A stretch of 35,020 bases of DNA from Bacteroidaceae bacterium (GTDB taxonomy: Bacteria; Bacteroidota; Bacteroidia; Bacteroidales; Bacteroidaceae): the NCBI GenBank assembly GCA_017416735.1, contig JAFQBF010000109.1, positions 1-35,020 of the forward strand, written 5' to 3'. This document shows positions 16,041 through 24,978 of the stretch, piece by piece; within the stretch, counting starts at the first letter, position 1, and the number at the start of each line of letters is the position of its first letter. A model generated the notes under the pieces. The model searched no databases, was not told where the DNA came from, and saw only the letters and a program-made list of their open reading frames with translations. Position numbers and translations under genes: made by a program.

Positions 16041-17246
16041 ATGCTGAACAATCGATATCAACCAATGCTAAAACGCTGTGTCTGCCTGTTCTTGGCAGGC
16101 ACAGCGTTACAATTATTATTCGGAGGAATCAATCCGTCCTTCCTTGCTTATCCTTGGGGGGTAGTCTTAGCTGTCAATTATATCTATTTACTTATACTGC
16201 TCCGTACCAATGCCAATAAATGGAAATGGGTAAACCATCTTTATGACCGCCCTGCCTATATCACCTCCTTGGCTTCCTTACTTGCATTGACCCTTCTTTT
16301 CGGATTAATTCGCCAGGACGATTCTTCCGGCGGATGGATTGGAGCTTTAGGGTTCACACAAATGTCTTCCTCATGGATATTCAATCTATTCCTCCTTCAA
16401 TTCATGACCAGTATGGGAATGAAAGCAATAGACGATATATACCTATGGAGAAAACGGAAGTTAACTAACCTGATTATGCATGTATCATTTTTCATTCTAT
16501 TAATGGCATCCATCTTCGGTAGTGGAGACAAAATAAGAGTCCACGTAAACACTGCTATTGGTCACCCCATACAGACAGGTATAACTACAAACGGAAAGAC
16601 AACTTCCCTACCTTTCACATTGGTATTGAAAAAATTTTCATTGGACGAATATCCACCTAAAGTCCATCTATACAATAAAGGTATATGGTCAGAAGAATTC
16701 GTGATGATGAATGAAGAAGGGAGCGAAGGCAAATTAGGAAAATGGCAAGTCGAATGTTTGGAGTATATAGAGCATGCTGGCCGTTTATTTGAAGATACTG
16801 CTTTCACCGCCATGAATCATGTAGGTACAACAACTGCCGTCCGCATCAAAGCATTCCATTCAGACACACATCAAATAGTAGAAGGATGGGTAAGCTGTGG
16901 AAGTCACATTTTCATTGGATGTACCTTATCTTTACCTGACGGAAGTGAATTGGTCATGCCACGTAGAGAAGCCAAAAAATATTTGTCAAAAATAGAAGTT
17001 ACGACAGAAGAAAGCAAAGAATCTTATCAAATATCTGTCAACCACCCTGCTTCCATTGGAGCATGGAAGATTTATCAATCAGGTTATGACAGTGCACGAG
17101 GTCGATGGAGTACTACCAGTACATTGGAATGTGTAAAGGACGGTTGGTATATCCCCGTCCACATAGCCATGTGGATGATTTTGATAGCAGGAATCATGAT
17201 GTTCATCTTAGGATGGAAAGAACAAAGAAAGGAGGAAAAGAAATGA
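16041..17246 (+). CDS. resB: ResB-like cytochrome c biogenesis protein
   Basis: The product is 401 aa. About five hydrophobic segments lie in the first 160 residues (near 12-28, 36-54, 72-91, 110-125, 142-158), then a large periplasmic domain, and a last membrane segment near 377-394. This is the ResB (Ccs1) plan of system II cytochrome c maturation, which holds reduced apocytochrome for heme attachment. Sequence conservation is low, and the call is supported by the CcsA partner that overlaps it by 4 nt. Its target is probably the tetraheme cytochrome at the head of this operon. Confidence 0.75.
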   Translation: MLNNRYQPMLKRCVCLFLAGTALQLLFGGINPSFLAYPWGVVLAVNYIYLLILLRTNANKWKWVNHLYDRPAYITSLASLLALTLLFGLIRQDDSSGGWIGALGFTQMSSSWIFNLFLLQFMTSMGMKAIDDIYLWRKRKLTNLIMHVSFFILLMASIFGSGDKIRVHVNTAIGHPIQTGITTNGKTTSLPFTLVLKKFSLDEYPPKVHLYNKGIWSEEFVMMNEEGSEGKLGKWQVECLEYIEHAGRLFEDTAFTAMNHVGTTTAVRIKAFHSDTHQIVEGWVSCGSHIFIGCTLSLPDGSELVMPRREAKKYLSKIEVTTEESKESYQISVNHPASIGAWKIYQSGYDSARGRWSTTSTLECVKDGWYIPVHIAMWMILIAGIMMFILGWKEQRKEEKK

Positions 17247-18022
17247 GTTGGGATTCATTTATCTATTTTGCCATCGCATCAGGACTTTGTTGGATATGGG
17301 GAACATTCCAAGCTTTTCATCAACAACGAAAGCTGGCTTTAGGAGTTTCAGGAATTGGTTCAATCCTCTTTTTGGTATTCATCATCGGGCTGTGGATAAG
17401 CTTGGAACGTCCACCTCTCCGTACGATGGGAGAAACACGACTTTGGTATTCCTTCTTCTTGTCAATTATCGGTATTGCCCTTTATGGGAAATGCCGTTAT
17501 CCTTGGATATTGGGATTCAGCACACTGATGTCATTGGTATTCATCCTTGTCAACATCCTGAAACCTGAAATTCATAGCAAGACATTGATGCCCGCCTTAC
17601 AAAGTATATGGTTCGTGCCCCATGTCATTGTTTATATGTTTTCATACGCCATGATGGGAGCAGTGACATTATTCGCTCTTTATTTATGGTTCCGGAAGTC
17701 TCCCGAAAATCCTTCTCAAAAAGAATTTATGATTTGTGACAATCTGGTAAGAATAGGTTGGGCATTTCTTTCCTTAGGCATGACTATGGGTGCACTATGG
17801 GCAAAAGAAGCTTGGGGCGATTATTGGTCTTGGGATCCTAAAGAAACATGGGCATTTGCTACATGGTTAAGCTATCTTCTCTATCTGCATCTCCGCCCAT
17901 CGTGCAAAAACAAAGATTTCCTTTTTGCATGGCTAATTTTTTCCTTCATTTTGTTACAGATGTGCTGGTGGGGCATCAACTTCCTGCCATCGGCACAAGG
18001 GGTAAGCATCCACACTTATTGA
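17243..18022 (+). CDS. ccsA: CcsA/CcsB-type cytochrome c assembly protein
   Basis: The product is 259 aa, highly hydrophobic, with about eight membrane segments. The heme-handling tryptophan-rich motif is clear: WGDYWSWDPKETWA. A conserved histidine lies in WFVPHVIVYMFSY and another in the C-terminal GVSIHTY. The protein exports heme and presents it to ResB-bound apocytochrome at the periplasmic face. The ATG at 17243 overlaps the ResB stop and has GGAGG 8 nt upstream. It is the last gene of the cytochrome operon; a promoter for the next gene starts 4 nt after its stop. Confidence 0.9.
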   Translation: MSWDSFIYFAIASGLCWIWGTFQAFHQQRKLALGVSGIGSILFLVFIIGLWISLERPPLRTMGETRLWYSFFLSIIGIALYGKCRYPWILGFSTLMSLVFILVNILKPEIHSKTLMPALQSIWFVPHVIVYMFSYAMMGAVTLFALYLWFRKSPENPSQKEFMICDNLVRIGWAFLSLGMTMGALWAKEAWGDYWSWDPKETWAFATWLSYLLYLHLRPSCKNKDFLFAWLIFSFILLQMCWWGINFLPSAQGVSIHTY

Positions 18023-18025
18023 GAA

Positions 18026-18057
18026 TTTGCAAACCTTGAATATATTGTTTACATTTG
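18026..18057 (+). promoter_or_regulatory. Bacteroidetes-type promoter of the HerA-like gene
   Basis: TTTG (18026-18029) and TACATTTG (18050-18057) are separated by 20 nt, an exact consensus match. The predicted start is near 18062, giving a leader of about 27 nt. Confidence 0.8.
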
Positions 18058-18088
18058 CAAAAACATTCATCGTATAAAACAAGAAATT

Positions 18089-19594
18089 ATGTATAAAGAC
18101 GGACAACTCTATGTGGCCCATTCAAACGAAGGTCCTATCCATATCATAGGTAAAATGGCCAACCGACACGGACTGATAGCCGGTGCTACCGGTACGGGGA
18201 AAACTGTAACACTTCAAGTATTGGCAGAAACATTCTCACAAGCAGGAGTACCTTGTTTTATGGCCGATATGAAAGGAGACCTCTCGGGTATCTCACAAAC
18301 GGGCGGATTGAGCAAATTCATCGAAAAGCGCTGTGCCGAATGGAATATGGATACCACAACCTTGAAGTTCGAAGGTTGTCCTGTCAGATTTTACGATGTA
18401 TATGGAGAACAGGGACATCCGATGCGTACCACTATCGAAAAGATGGGTGCTATGTTATTGGCCAGACTTATGGACCTCAATGAGACGCAGACCGGTATCC
18501 TGACGCTCACCTTCCGCATTGCTAAAGACGAGAATTTGCCACTCATCGATATGAAAGACCTCCGTTTAATGTTGGATTATGTAGCCAAGAATGCCAAGCG
18601 CTATGCCACCACATACGGAAACATTTCGTCTGCCTCCATCGGAGCCATCCAACGTTCACTCCTTGCCCTGTCTGAGCAAGGAGGTGACCAATTCTTCGGA
18701 GAACCGGCATTCGACATCTACGACTTGCTGCAAACCGAAGGCGGACGCGGAGTGATGAACATCCTGGCAGCCGACAAGCTGATGTTACAACCCAAGCTCT
18801 ACTCCACTTTCCTGATGTGGCTCCTCTCTGAAATCTATGACAAGATGCCAGAAATAGGTGATATGGAATTACCGAAAATGGTCTTTTTCTTCGACGAGGC
18901 ACATATGCTTTTCAAGGATACCTCGAAAGCATTGACCGACAAGATAGAACAGATTGTACGCCTTATCCGTTCCAAAGGTATCGGTGTATATTTCATATCA
19001 CAATCACCGTCCGACCTTCCGGAAGCCATTTTGGGACAATGCGGGAACCGGGTGCAACATGCCCTCCGCGCTTTCACCCCCAAAGACCAAGCTGCCGTAA
19101 AGGCTGCAGCACAAACCTTCCGTCCCAATCCAGCATTCGAAACTGAGCGCGAAATCCTGGAATTAGGAACCGGTGAAGCATTAGTATCTTTCCTGGACGA
19201 AAAAGGCGCACCTTCCATCGTCCAAAAAGCTAAAATCCTTTTTCCACTCAGTCAAATTGGCGCTATTACTACAGAGCAGCGTAGTACTATCAACAACACA
19301 TCGCGTATCAGCGGTAAATACGAGACTCGAATCGAACGGGAATCCGCTTTCGAACAAATTGTGAAACAACGAGAAGCTGCCGAAAAAGAAGCTGCTGAAG
19401 CCAAAGCTCGAGAAGAAGCACAAAAGGAAGAAGAACGTTTGAAAAAAGAAGAAGAAAAAAAGAGCAAACGTTCCTCAAGCAGTAAGGGCAAAAGTATCCT
19501 CACTACCGTCATCGGTACGGCAATTACCTATTTTGCCAAGACGGTCGCCACCCAGTTAGCCCGTAACCTAACCAAGAAAAGTAAAAAGAAATAA
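18089..19594 (+). CDS. HerA-like (DUF853 family) ATPase
   Basis: The product is 501 aa. It has a Walker A motif GATGTGKT (Lys38), a Walker B motif MVFFFDEAH (Asp269-Glu270) and the DUF853 segments ADMKGDLSG and YFISQSP. It belongs to the HerA/FtsK superfamily of hexameric DNA-pumping ATPases. The last 80 residues are a charged Lys/Glu-rich coiled-coil region followed by a short hydrophobic stretch (TVIGTAITYFAKTVA) and a basic tail. The physiological role of DUF853 is poorly known. No nuclease or other defence gene stands next to it, so a defence role is not supported here. It has its own promoter and a terminator shared with the convergent metallophosphoesterase gene. Confidence 0.88.
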   Translation: MYKDGQLYVAHSNEGPIHIIGKMANRHGLIAGATGTGKTVTLQVLAETFSQAGVPCFMADMKGDLSGISQTGGLSKFIEKRCAEWNMDTTTLKFEGCPVRFYDVYGEQGHPMRTTIEKMGAMLLARLMDLNETQTGILTLTFRIAKDENLPLIDMKDLRLMLDYVAKNAKRYATTYGNISSASIGAIQRSLLALSEQGGDQFFGEPAFDIYDLLQTEGGRGVMNILAADKLMLQPKLYSTFLMWLLSEIYDKMPEIGDMELPKMVFFFDEAHMLFKDTSKALTDKIEQIVRLIRSKGIGVYFISQSPSDLPEAILGQCGNRVQHALRAFTPKDQAAVKAAAQTFRPNPAFETEREILELGTGEALVSFLDEKGAPSIVQKAKILFPLSQIGAITTEQRSTINNTSRISGKYETRIERESAFEQIVKQREAAEKEAAEAKAREEAQKEEERLKKEEEKKSKRSSSSKGKSILTTVIGTAITYFAKTVATQLARNLTKKSKKK

Positions 19595-19596
19595 GC

Positions 19597-19635
19597 ATAA
19601 ATCCCTGACAAGAGAAAACCTTGCCAGGGATTTAT
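19597..19635. terminator. Bidirectional terminator between convergent genes
   Basis: ATAAATCCCTG (19597-19607) pairs with CAGGGATTTAT (19625-19635), extended inward by CAAG/CTTG after a one-base mismatch. It lies 2 nt after the HerA-like stop and about 20 nt beyond the end of the minus-strand metallophosphoesterase gene. Confidence 0.8.
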
Positions 19636-19654
19636 TCATATACATAAAAACGGA

Positions 19655-20800
19655 TTATTCCAACACGACTTCAAATTGGTCATAGGCATCTGTACGCCAA
19701 GCCAATTGTTGCGTACGGCGTGATATGGCAAACAAGGGCGAAAATGTACGTACACCTATCGTCTTTCCATCAGGTTTAAACTCAAGGATACGCAACCAGC
19801 AATCACCACCATTACCATTCCAACTGCCATCTCCACACTGCGAATTGAACATCATCTGCACCACATTGCGTCCGTCTGCAGCTTTATCTACCCGATAGGA
19901 TGTTGTCGGTTGGTAATCCACTTTACCATCACCTTCCAACTTGGGCGTATTACCCGTGTGCCCACACAACACCATACAGATGTTCTTGGAAGGATAAATC
20001 AGTTTCTCCCAAACCGCCTGCGCCCAATTACGAGGAGTCAGCTTATAACCTTCTTCCACGATTCTTTCACCATTGGTCGCCAAAAAAGAGTGAGTCAAGA
20101 TAATAACCTTGTGATTAGCGAAACGCTTGGATTCAATCAGCTGACGTGCCCAATCCAAGGCTTCGTCACGAGGTGCAAATTCGAAAGAAATAACAAGAAG
20201 ATCACCCCACGCATTATCGTGAAATTCATAAGCTGAATTTTCCATCGTATGGACCCCTTGATAATTGGCTCCAGTAGCTACCAGCGTCTTGGCAAATTCA
20301 CTGTTCCTTTCTGGATAAATGTAGTCAGGCATCTGTGAATAACGATGCTCGGCAGCTATATAACCAAGGTCGTGGTTTCCCTGACAAGCGATGTAAGTCA
20401 ACCGTCCGTCCAAACGTTCCAATCCTTGAGATATGGCTTCCCATTGTTGACGCGAGGTCTGATCACCATTATACTCATTGGGCAACGGAGCTGAAATCAC
20501 TTTATTGTTCTGCTCCACCATATCGCCCGTAAAAAGAGCCGCCTTTATATTCAATCGCTTGATGTTTTGTGCAATCCAAGCTGTCTGCAAATCAAACAAA
20601 GGTTGGTTGGCTGCAAATTTCACATAACTTTGAGGGTCAGGAACCATAATCATACTGAATGAACCTTCATTTTCCAAAGCCGGATAAACTGGAATCTGAG
20701 GTTCACCCTTCGTACTTTGTGCCCAAGCCATACACATGATAGCTTGTACACCTACCGCCATTAATAATCTTCTAAGCATAATAAACTGTTTTATAGTCAT
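19655..20800 (-). CDS. Secreted calcineurin-like metallophosphoesterase
   Basis: The product is 381 aa. Ordered metallophosphoesterase motifs are present: a DPQ first motif, GDMVEQ, GNHD, a His in LTHSF and GHTGN. The first motif has Gln where the classic form has His (DxH), as in some phosphoesterase subfamilies. A hydrophobic signal (MLRRLLMAVGVQA to AWAQS) indicates export to the periplasm. The ATG at 20800 overlaps the tatC stop by 4 nt, so translation is coupled to tatC. The substrate is unknown; a lipid, nucleotide or sugar phosphate is possible. Confidence 0.82.
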   Translation of the reverse strand: MTIKQFIMLRRLLMAVGVQAIMCMAWAQSTKGEPQIPVYPALENEGSFSMIMVPDPQSYVKFAANQPLFDLQTAWIAQNIKRLNIKAALFTGDMVEQNNKVISAPLPNEYNGDQTSRQQWEAISQGLERLDGRLTYIACQGNHDLGYIAAEHRYSQMPDYIYPERNSEFAKTLVATGANYQGVHTMENSAYEFHDNAWGDLLVISFEFAPRDEALDWARQLIESKRFANHKVIILTHSFLATNGERIVEEGYKLTPRNWAQAVWEKLIYPSKNICMVLCGHTGNTPKLEGDGKVDYQPTTSYRVDKAADGRNVVQMMFNSQCGDGSWNGNGGDCWLRILEFKPDGKTIGVRTFSPLFAISRRTQQLAWRTDAYDQFEVVLE

Positions 20801-21600
20801 TCTTCCCTAACAATCAATATGGACAACTCATACAACAAGTAGAGAGGTACCGCTACCAAGGACATCAACAAAGGATCGCCCGATGGAGTAATGACAGCCG
20901 ACAAGACCATCAGTCCCACAACCGCATAACTTTTATATTCACGCAAGAATGCCTTGTTTATCAATCCCAGACAAGATAACACCCATGCCAACAAAGGCAT
21001 CTCAAAGACAATACCCATCACCATGATAAGCATAATGAAGTTACCTATGTACGAAGAAAGGTCAATCTGATTTTGGATAGCAGCACTCAACTCATACTCA
21101 GTAAGGAAACGGAAAGTGAAAGGAAAGACCAATAAATAAGATATGGCGCATCCCAAATAAAACATGACTGTACTACCCAAAAATGCAAAACGAACGTGTT
21201 TCACCTCATGGTCGAACAAGGCCGGACGGATGAATCTCCATATCTCATATATAATATAAGGTACAGTCATCACCAACGCCAAAGAAAGGGATGTACTGAT
21301 ATGAGTAAAAAATTGAGATGCTACGTTGATATTGATAATCTGAACAAAAAAATCATCCGAGAAGTTCAACATCCCTCCACTGACTTCTTCCAACCAACGA
21401 TAGACAAAAAAGTCGGAAGTAGTAGGTGCCAGAATATATTGATCAAAGATATAAGGCATCGACAGGAAGGCCAGTATCATAAATACCAACATTACCCCCA
21501 CAATACGCACCAATGCCCATCTCAAGACTTCCAGGTGATCCCAAAAAGTCAACGTATCTTCCAACTGCTGAATGTCCTGATCCTTATTTTCTTTTTCCAT
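20797..21600 (-). CDS. tatC: Sec-independent protein translocase TatC
   Basis: The product is 267 aa with six membrane segments. Family features include the N-terminal cytoplasmic EDTLTFWDHLEVLRWAL, the substrate-binding FIRPALFDHE region and the late PSGDPLLM segment. TatC recognises twin-arginine signals and forms the translocase with TatA. It lies downstream of a four-gene set that starts with tatA and includes a Tat substrate, but a terminator hairpin (21619-21644) separates them, so its expression may be lower or partly independent. No TatB is seen, as is common in Bacteroidetes. Confidence 0.95.
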   Translation of the reverse strand: MEKENKDQDIQQLEDTLTFWDHLEVLRWALVRIVGVMLVFMILAFLSMPYIFDQYILAPTTSDFFVYRWLEEVSGGMLNFSDDFFVQIININVASQFFTHISTSLSLALVMTVPYIIYEIWRFIRPALFDHEVKHVRFAFLGSTVMFYLGCAISYLLVFPFTFRFLTEYELSAAIQNQIDLSSYIGNFIMLIMVMGIVFEMPLLAWVLSCLGLINKAFLREYKSYAVVGLMVLSAVITPSGDPLLMSLVAVPLYLLYELSILIVREE

Positions 21601-21616
21601 ATTTCATTATGCAAAA

Positions 21617-21644
21617 GAAGAGGGTGCAATTCAGAACACCCTCT
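21617..21644 (-). terminator. Hairpin between the isomerase gene and tatC
   Basis: On the minus strand AGAGGGTG (21644-21637) pairs with CACCCTCT (21626-21619), followed by a T-rich stretch TCTTTTG. It lies inside the same-strand gene series, 17 nt before the tatC start. It probably gives partial termination, or acts as an RNA-stability hairpin. Confidence 0.65.
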
Positions 21645-21663
21645 CCCATCATTGTCCTATTAA

Positions 21664-22578
21664 TTACTTAGTATAATCCGCTTTTACAAAATCCGCTTTC
21701 AACAAATAGTCGGCACACTTGCGTACACCTTCCATCATATCCGCACTTTCGTAAGCCTCAGCTTCCACGATGATATGTTCGACACCAGCCACTTCCGCAT
21801 TATTGAAGATTGCATCGAAACCTACCATACCGCTTTGGCCTATCTCCTTCCAATCCTTGATGTGGAGAAGCTTGAAACGTCCCGGGTATTTCTTGAAATA
21901 AGCAACCGGACTGGCTTTTCCCATTACCGTCCAATATACGTCCATTTCAAAGAACACGCACTGAGGGTCGGTATTTTCAAGCATATAATCCAACATCACC
22001 ACTTGGTCTTCCACTTTACGGAATTCATGGGAATGATTGTGATAACCATACTTCAAACCAGCTTCCGCACACTTCTTTCCGATAGCGTTGTGATAGTCGC
22101 ACCAAGTCTGCAAGTCCTTCACTGTCTCAGGAACCGGTTGAGAAGGAGTCACTACATACTCCATACCGGCAGCCTTGTGAGCAGCGATACATTCGTCCCA
22201 CCACTTCATGGTTTCCTCGTCAGGAGCTCCGGCCTTCAGTTCTTCCTTGGAAAGTCCACGGGTAGTGTGAGTAGAAAGTGCCTTCAGACCTGCCTTATCT
22301 ACACAAGCCTTGAAATCTTCCGGTGCCATGCCATAGATTTTGCCATCTCTATAATTGGCAGTTTCTACAGTAGTATAACCCATACCTGCCAACATAGTCA
22401 AGATGGAGTCCTGATTAGCCGCAAATTTTTCAGCATTTCCTATCAACTGACGGATAGAGTACAATTGCAAACCGATATCTTTCTTCGGGGTAACCGATTC
22501 TGCTGCTTGCGGTTGACTTGTACAAGCAGCCAGTGCCAAAGAGGCACCGGCTACCAATGTATAAACTAATTTCTTCAT
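21664..22578 (-). CDS. Sugar phosphate isomerase/epimerase-family TIM-barrel lipoprotein
   Basis: The product is 304 aa with a Sec lipoprotein signal (ALAAC). The xylose-isomerase-like TIM barrel shows likely metal-binding blocks YHNHSHEF, FEMDVYW, LLHIKDW and IIVEAEAY. Its gene follows the DUF1080 gene by 3 nt. In Bacteroides, sets of Gfo/Idh/MocA, DUF1080 and a TIM-barrel protein have been linked to glycoside breakdown through 3-keto sugar intermediates (from memory). Here it probably acts in the periplasm on an oxidised sugar or glycoside. Confidence 0.8.
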   Translation of the reverse strand: MKKLVYTLVAGASLALAACTSQPQAAESVTPKKDIGLQLYSIRQLIGNAEKFAANQDSILTMLAGMGYTTVETANYRDGKIYGMAPEDFKACVDKAGLKALSTHTTRGLSKEELKAGAPDEETMKWWDECIAAHKAAGMEYVVTPSQPVPETVKDLQTWCDYHNAIGKKCAEAGLKYGYHNHSHEFRKVEDQVVMLDYMLENTDPQCVFFEMDVYWTVMGKASPVAYFKKYPGRFKLLHIKDWKEIGQSGMVGFDAIFNNAEVAGVEHIIVEAEAYESADMMEGVRKCADYLLKADFVKADYTK

Positions 22579-22581
22579 AGA

Positions 22582-23439
22582 TTATTCCATTACTTTAATA
22601 CGGACATTGCGAATCCAAATGTCATCACCATGGTCTTGGAAACCGATATAACCTTCATGGTTTTCACCACCGCAGTTGTTCAGAAGTTCGAATGCCAACG
22701 GCCACTTAGCCTGGCTGAACTTGCTTGCCTGGAGCATATCTGTCCACTGTTGAGTCCACAAGTGATATTCTACCACATTTTCTTCGTTCTGGCCATGTAC
22801 TACAGTACCTTTATATACCATCACCTTACCTGTATTCCATTCTCCGTAAGGCTTCTGGTTTTGAGGTACAGCCGGAATCATATCGTACAATGAAGCCGAC
22901 TGACGGTTGTTGTCCTTACCCAACTTAGCATCCGGATGATTGGCATTGTCGAGCAACTGATATTCCGGAGAAGAGATATAAATAGGTTCGTAGATTGTCT
23001 TTCCATCCTTTTCAGTAGTTACTTCCTGAGCCAAATAGAAGACACCAGAATTACCACCCTTAGAAACCTTCCAGTCGAAAAGCATTTCAAAGTTCTTGAA
23101 CTTATGTGCAAAGATAATGTCGCCACCATCGCCGCGTTGTCCTTCACCTTCACCTGTACCACAGAACTTCAGGCATCCATCTTCCAAAACCCAACGGCCA
23201 GGTACATGGTCTTTACCATAACCTCTCCAACCTTCGAGCGATGTACCGTCGAACAATACGATGTAACCATCCTTATCCACCTTGAACTTGCTGAGATCTA
23301 CCTGCGGTTTGTCCACCACGGTATAAGCTGGAGTAGCTGGGACTTCTTCAGCAGGTTCTGCACTTTGTTTCTTCTGTCCACCACAAGCTGTCAAGCTGAG
23401 TGCCAAAGCCATTGCGGCCACGTATGTTATTCTTTTCAT
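22582..23439 (-). CDS. DUF1080 (3-keto-disaccharide hydrolase family) lipoprotein
   Basis: The product is 285 aa. A lipobox (LSLTAC) precedes a concanavalin-like DUF1080 fold with the family motifs LFDGTSLEGWRG, WVLEDGCL, NFEMLFDWK, GNSGVFYLA and the C-terminal GYIGFQDHGDDIWIRNVRI. DUF1080 proteins cleave or bind 3-keto-glycosides made by Gfo/Idh/MocA oxidoreductases. The oxidoreductase gene lies directly upstream (30 nt) and a TIM-barrel isomerase directly downstream, which supports a 3-keto-glycoside pathway. Confidence 0.85.
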   Translation of the reverse strand: MKRITYVAAMALALSLTACGGQKKQSAEPAEEVPATPAYTVVDKPQVDLSKFKVDKDGYIVLFDGTSLEGWRGYGKDHVPGRWVLEDGCLKFCGTGEGEGQRGDGGDIIFAHKFKNFEMLFDWKVSKGGNSGVFYLAQEVTTEKDGKTIYEPIYISSPEYQLLDNANHPDAKLGKDNNRQSASLYDMIPAVPQNQKPYGEWNTGKVMVYKGTVVHGQNEENVVEYHLWTQQWTDMLQASKFSQAKWPLAFELLNNCGGENHEGYIGFQDHGDDIWIRNVRIKVME

Positions 23440-23469
23440 GTTTCAGTAGTTTAAAAATTTATGATTCTA

Positions 23470-24951
23470 TCAAGGCATTTCAGGGAGTGCCCAACCTTCA
23501 CGATAGTTGTGCTTAATCAATTCAGCAGCAAACTGACGCGCATTGACAGGTTCTGTCCAGGTCTTGTTGAATGTAGGATGTCCATCTTTGATGCTGAAAC
23601 CATCCTTGATGACACTGCGTACCGTCGCATCAGCCGGGATATTGGTAAATTCCATCTTTTCACCATCCCAATCCAGGATTTGGTTCAAGCCTTGCAAACG
23701 AACGGCTACCACACCCATTACTACCATTTCGTTGAACGGACCAGCTTCTGAGAAGTCGGATGCAGAAGGTACACGTGTTTCAGGATCTTCCTTACAAGCA
23801 CGTACCCAGTCTTGCTGATGCGACAAAGTCACTTCACGGCACAAGTTAGGTACTTCCGGTGTACGTCCAGATACCAAATAAGGCTTTTGGCCATAGCAAC
23901 CACAAATCAAGATATCCTTGGTTCCGTAGAAGATAACGCCACCACCGTTGTAGTTCATATTCTTGCCAGCCAACAATTCAGCCGGACGTTCAGGAATCAA
24001 GCCACCGTCATACCAATACACATCCACTTCCGGCATAGCTACCTTAGGCATATTGTCGCGCGCGGGGAATGTATATTTCACGAATTGTGCATTCGGACAA
24101 GATTCAGACAACAACAGAGTTGAAGAACCTTGCACTTTGGTAGGATAACCCAAATTCAAGCCCTTGAATACCGGATGCAGGATGTGGCAAGCCATATCAC
24201 CCAATGCACCTGTACCGAAGTCCCACCATCCGCGGAAGTTCCATGGAGTATAAATGGGGTTGTAAGGACGCATCGGAGCCGGACCGATGAACGCATCCCA
24301 GTTCAAAGTAGAAGGAACTGCCGGTGTTTCAGTCGGACGTTCCAATCCCTGCGGCCAAATCGGACGGTCTGTAAAGGCTTCCACCTTACGTACTTCACCG
24401 ATTACACCGTTCCATATCCAGTTACAAACCTGGCGTACACCTTCCTGTGACGCACCTTGGTTACCCATTTGAGTTGCCACCTTGTGCTTGGCAGCCAATT
24501 TGGTAAGCAATCGTGATTCATAAACCGAGTGAGTCAACGGCTTTTCACAATATACGTGTTTGCCTGCAGCAATCGCTTCTGCACAGATGATGGCATGTGT
24601 ATGGTCAGCTGTAGCACAAACTACCGCATCGCATTGATCCAGCATTTCGGCAAACATTACCTTATAGTCATTATATCTCTTGGCATTCGGATAACGTTCG
24701 AACACAGGCATTGCATACTTCCAGTCCACATCGCACAAGCCGATGATGTCTTCGGTTTCAAGTCCGCGCAATACAGCAGCACCACGTCCACCGATACCTA
24801 CACCGAGGATTTTGAGCTTACCATCCTTATTTTTTTTCTTCTTTTTCTTGGCATCTACATCTGCAAACATACTGCCCGGAGTCATGGACAAGCCGATAGC
24901 AGCAGCCGTACCTGCTTTCAGGAACGATCTTCTGGACATTTCTTTTCCCAT
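23470..24951 (-). CDS. Tat-exported Gfo/Idh/MocA family oxidoreductase
   Basis: The product is 493 aa with a twin-arginine signal (SRRSFLKAG) and, unlike the one at 13743, no lipobox. It has a Rossmann motif GVGIGGRG, the EKP motif in YCEKPLTHS and the catalytic-region block GALGDMACHILHP. A lysine-rich stretch (VDAKKKKKKNKDGK) follows the signal. It probably oxidises a glycoside hydroxyl in the periplasm with bound NAD(P). It is preceded at 27 nt by tatA, so the exporter component and its cargo share an operon. An internal ATG four codons in (MSRRSF) is an alternative start. Confidence 0.87.
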   Translation of the reverse strand: MGKEMSRRSFLKAGTAAAIGLSMTPGSMFADVDAKKKKKKNKDGKLKILGVGIGGRGAAVLRGLETEDIIGLCDVDWKYAMPVFERYPNAKRYNDYKVMFAEMLDQCDAVVCATADHTHAIICAEAIAAGKHVYCEKPLTHSVYESRLLTKLAAKHKVATQMGNQGASQEGVRQVCNWIWNGVIGEVRKVEAFTDRPIWPQGLERPTETPAVPSTLNWDAFIGPAPMRPYNPIYTPWNFRGWWDFGTGALGDMACHILHPVFKGLNLGYPTKVQGSSTLLLSESCPNAQFVKYTFPARDNMPKVAMPEVDVYWYDGGLIPERPAELLAGKNMNYNGGGVIFYGTKDILICGCYGQKPYLVSGRTPEVPNLCREVTLSHQQDWVRACKEDPETRVPSASDFSEAGPFNEMVVMGVVAVRLQGLNQILDWDGEKMEFTNIPADATVRSVIKDGFSIKDGHPTFNKTWTEPVNARQFAAELIKHNYREGWALPEMP

Positions 24952-24978
24952 TGTACTGATATTTAAGGTTAATGAAAA

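Noticed and set aside
18089..19594. HerA-based phage defence system
   Set aside because: The protein is of the DUF853 type and no nuclease, Sir2 or other defence partner is adjacent.
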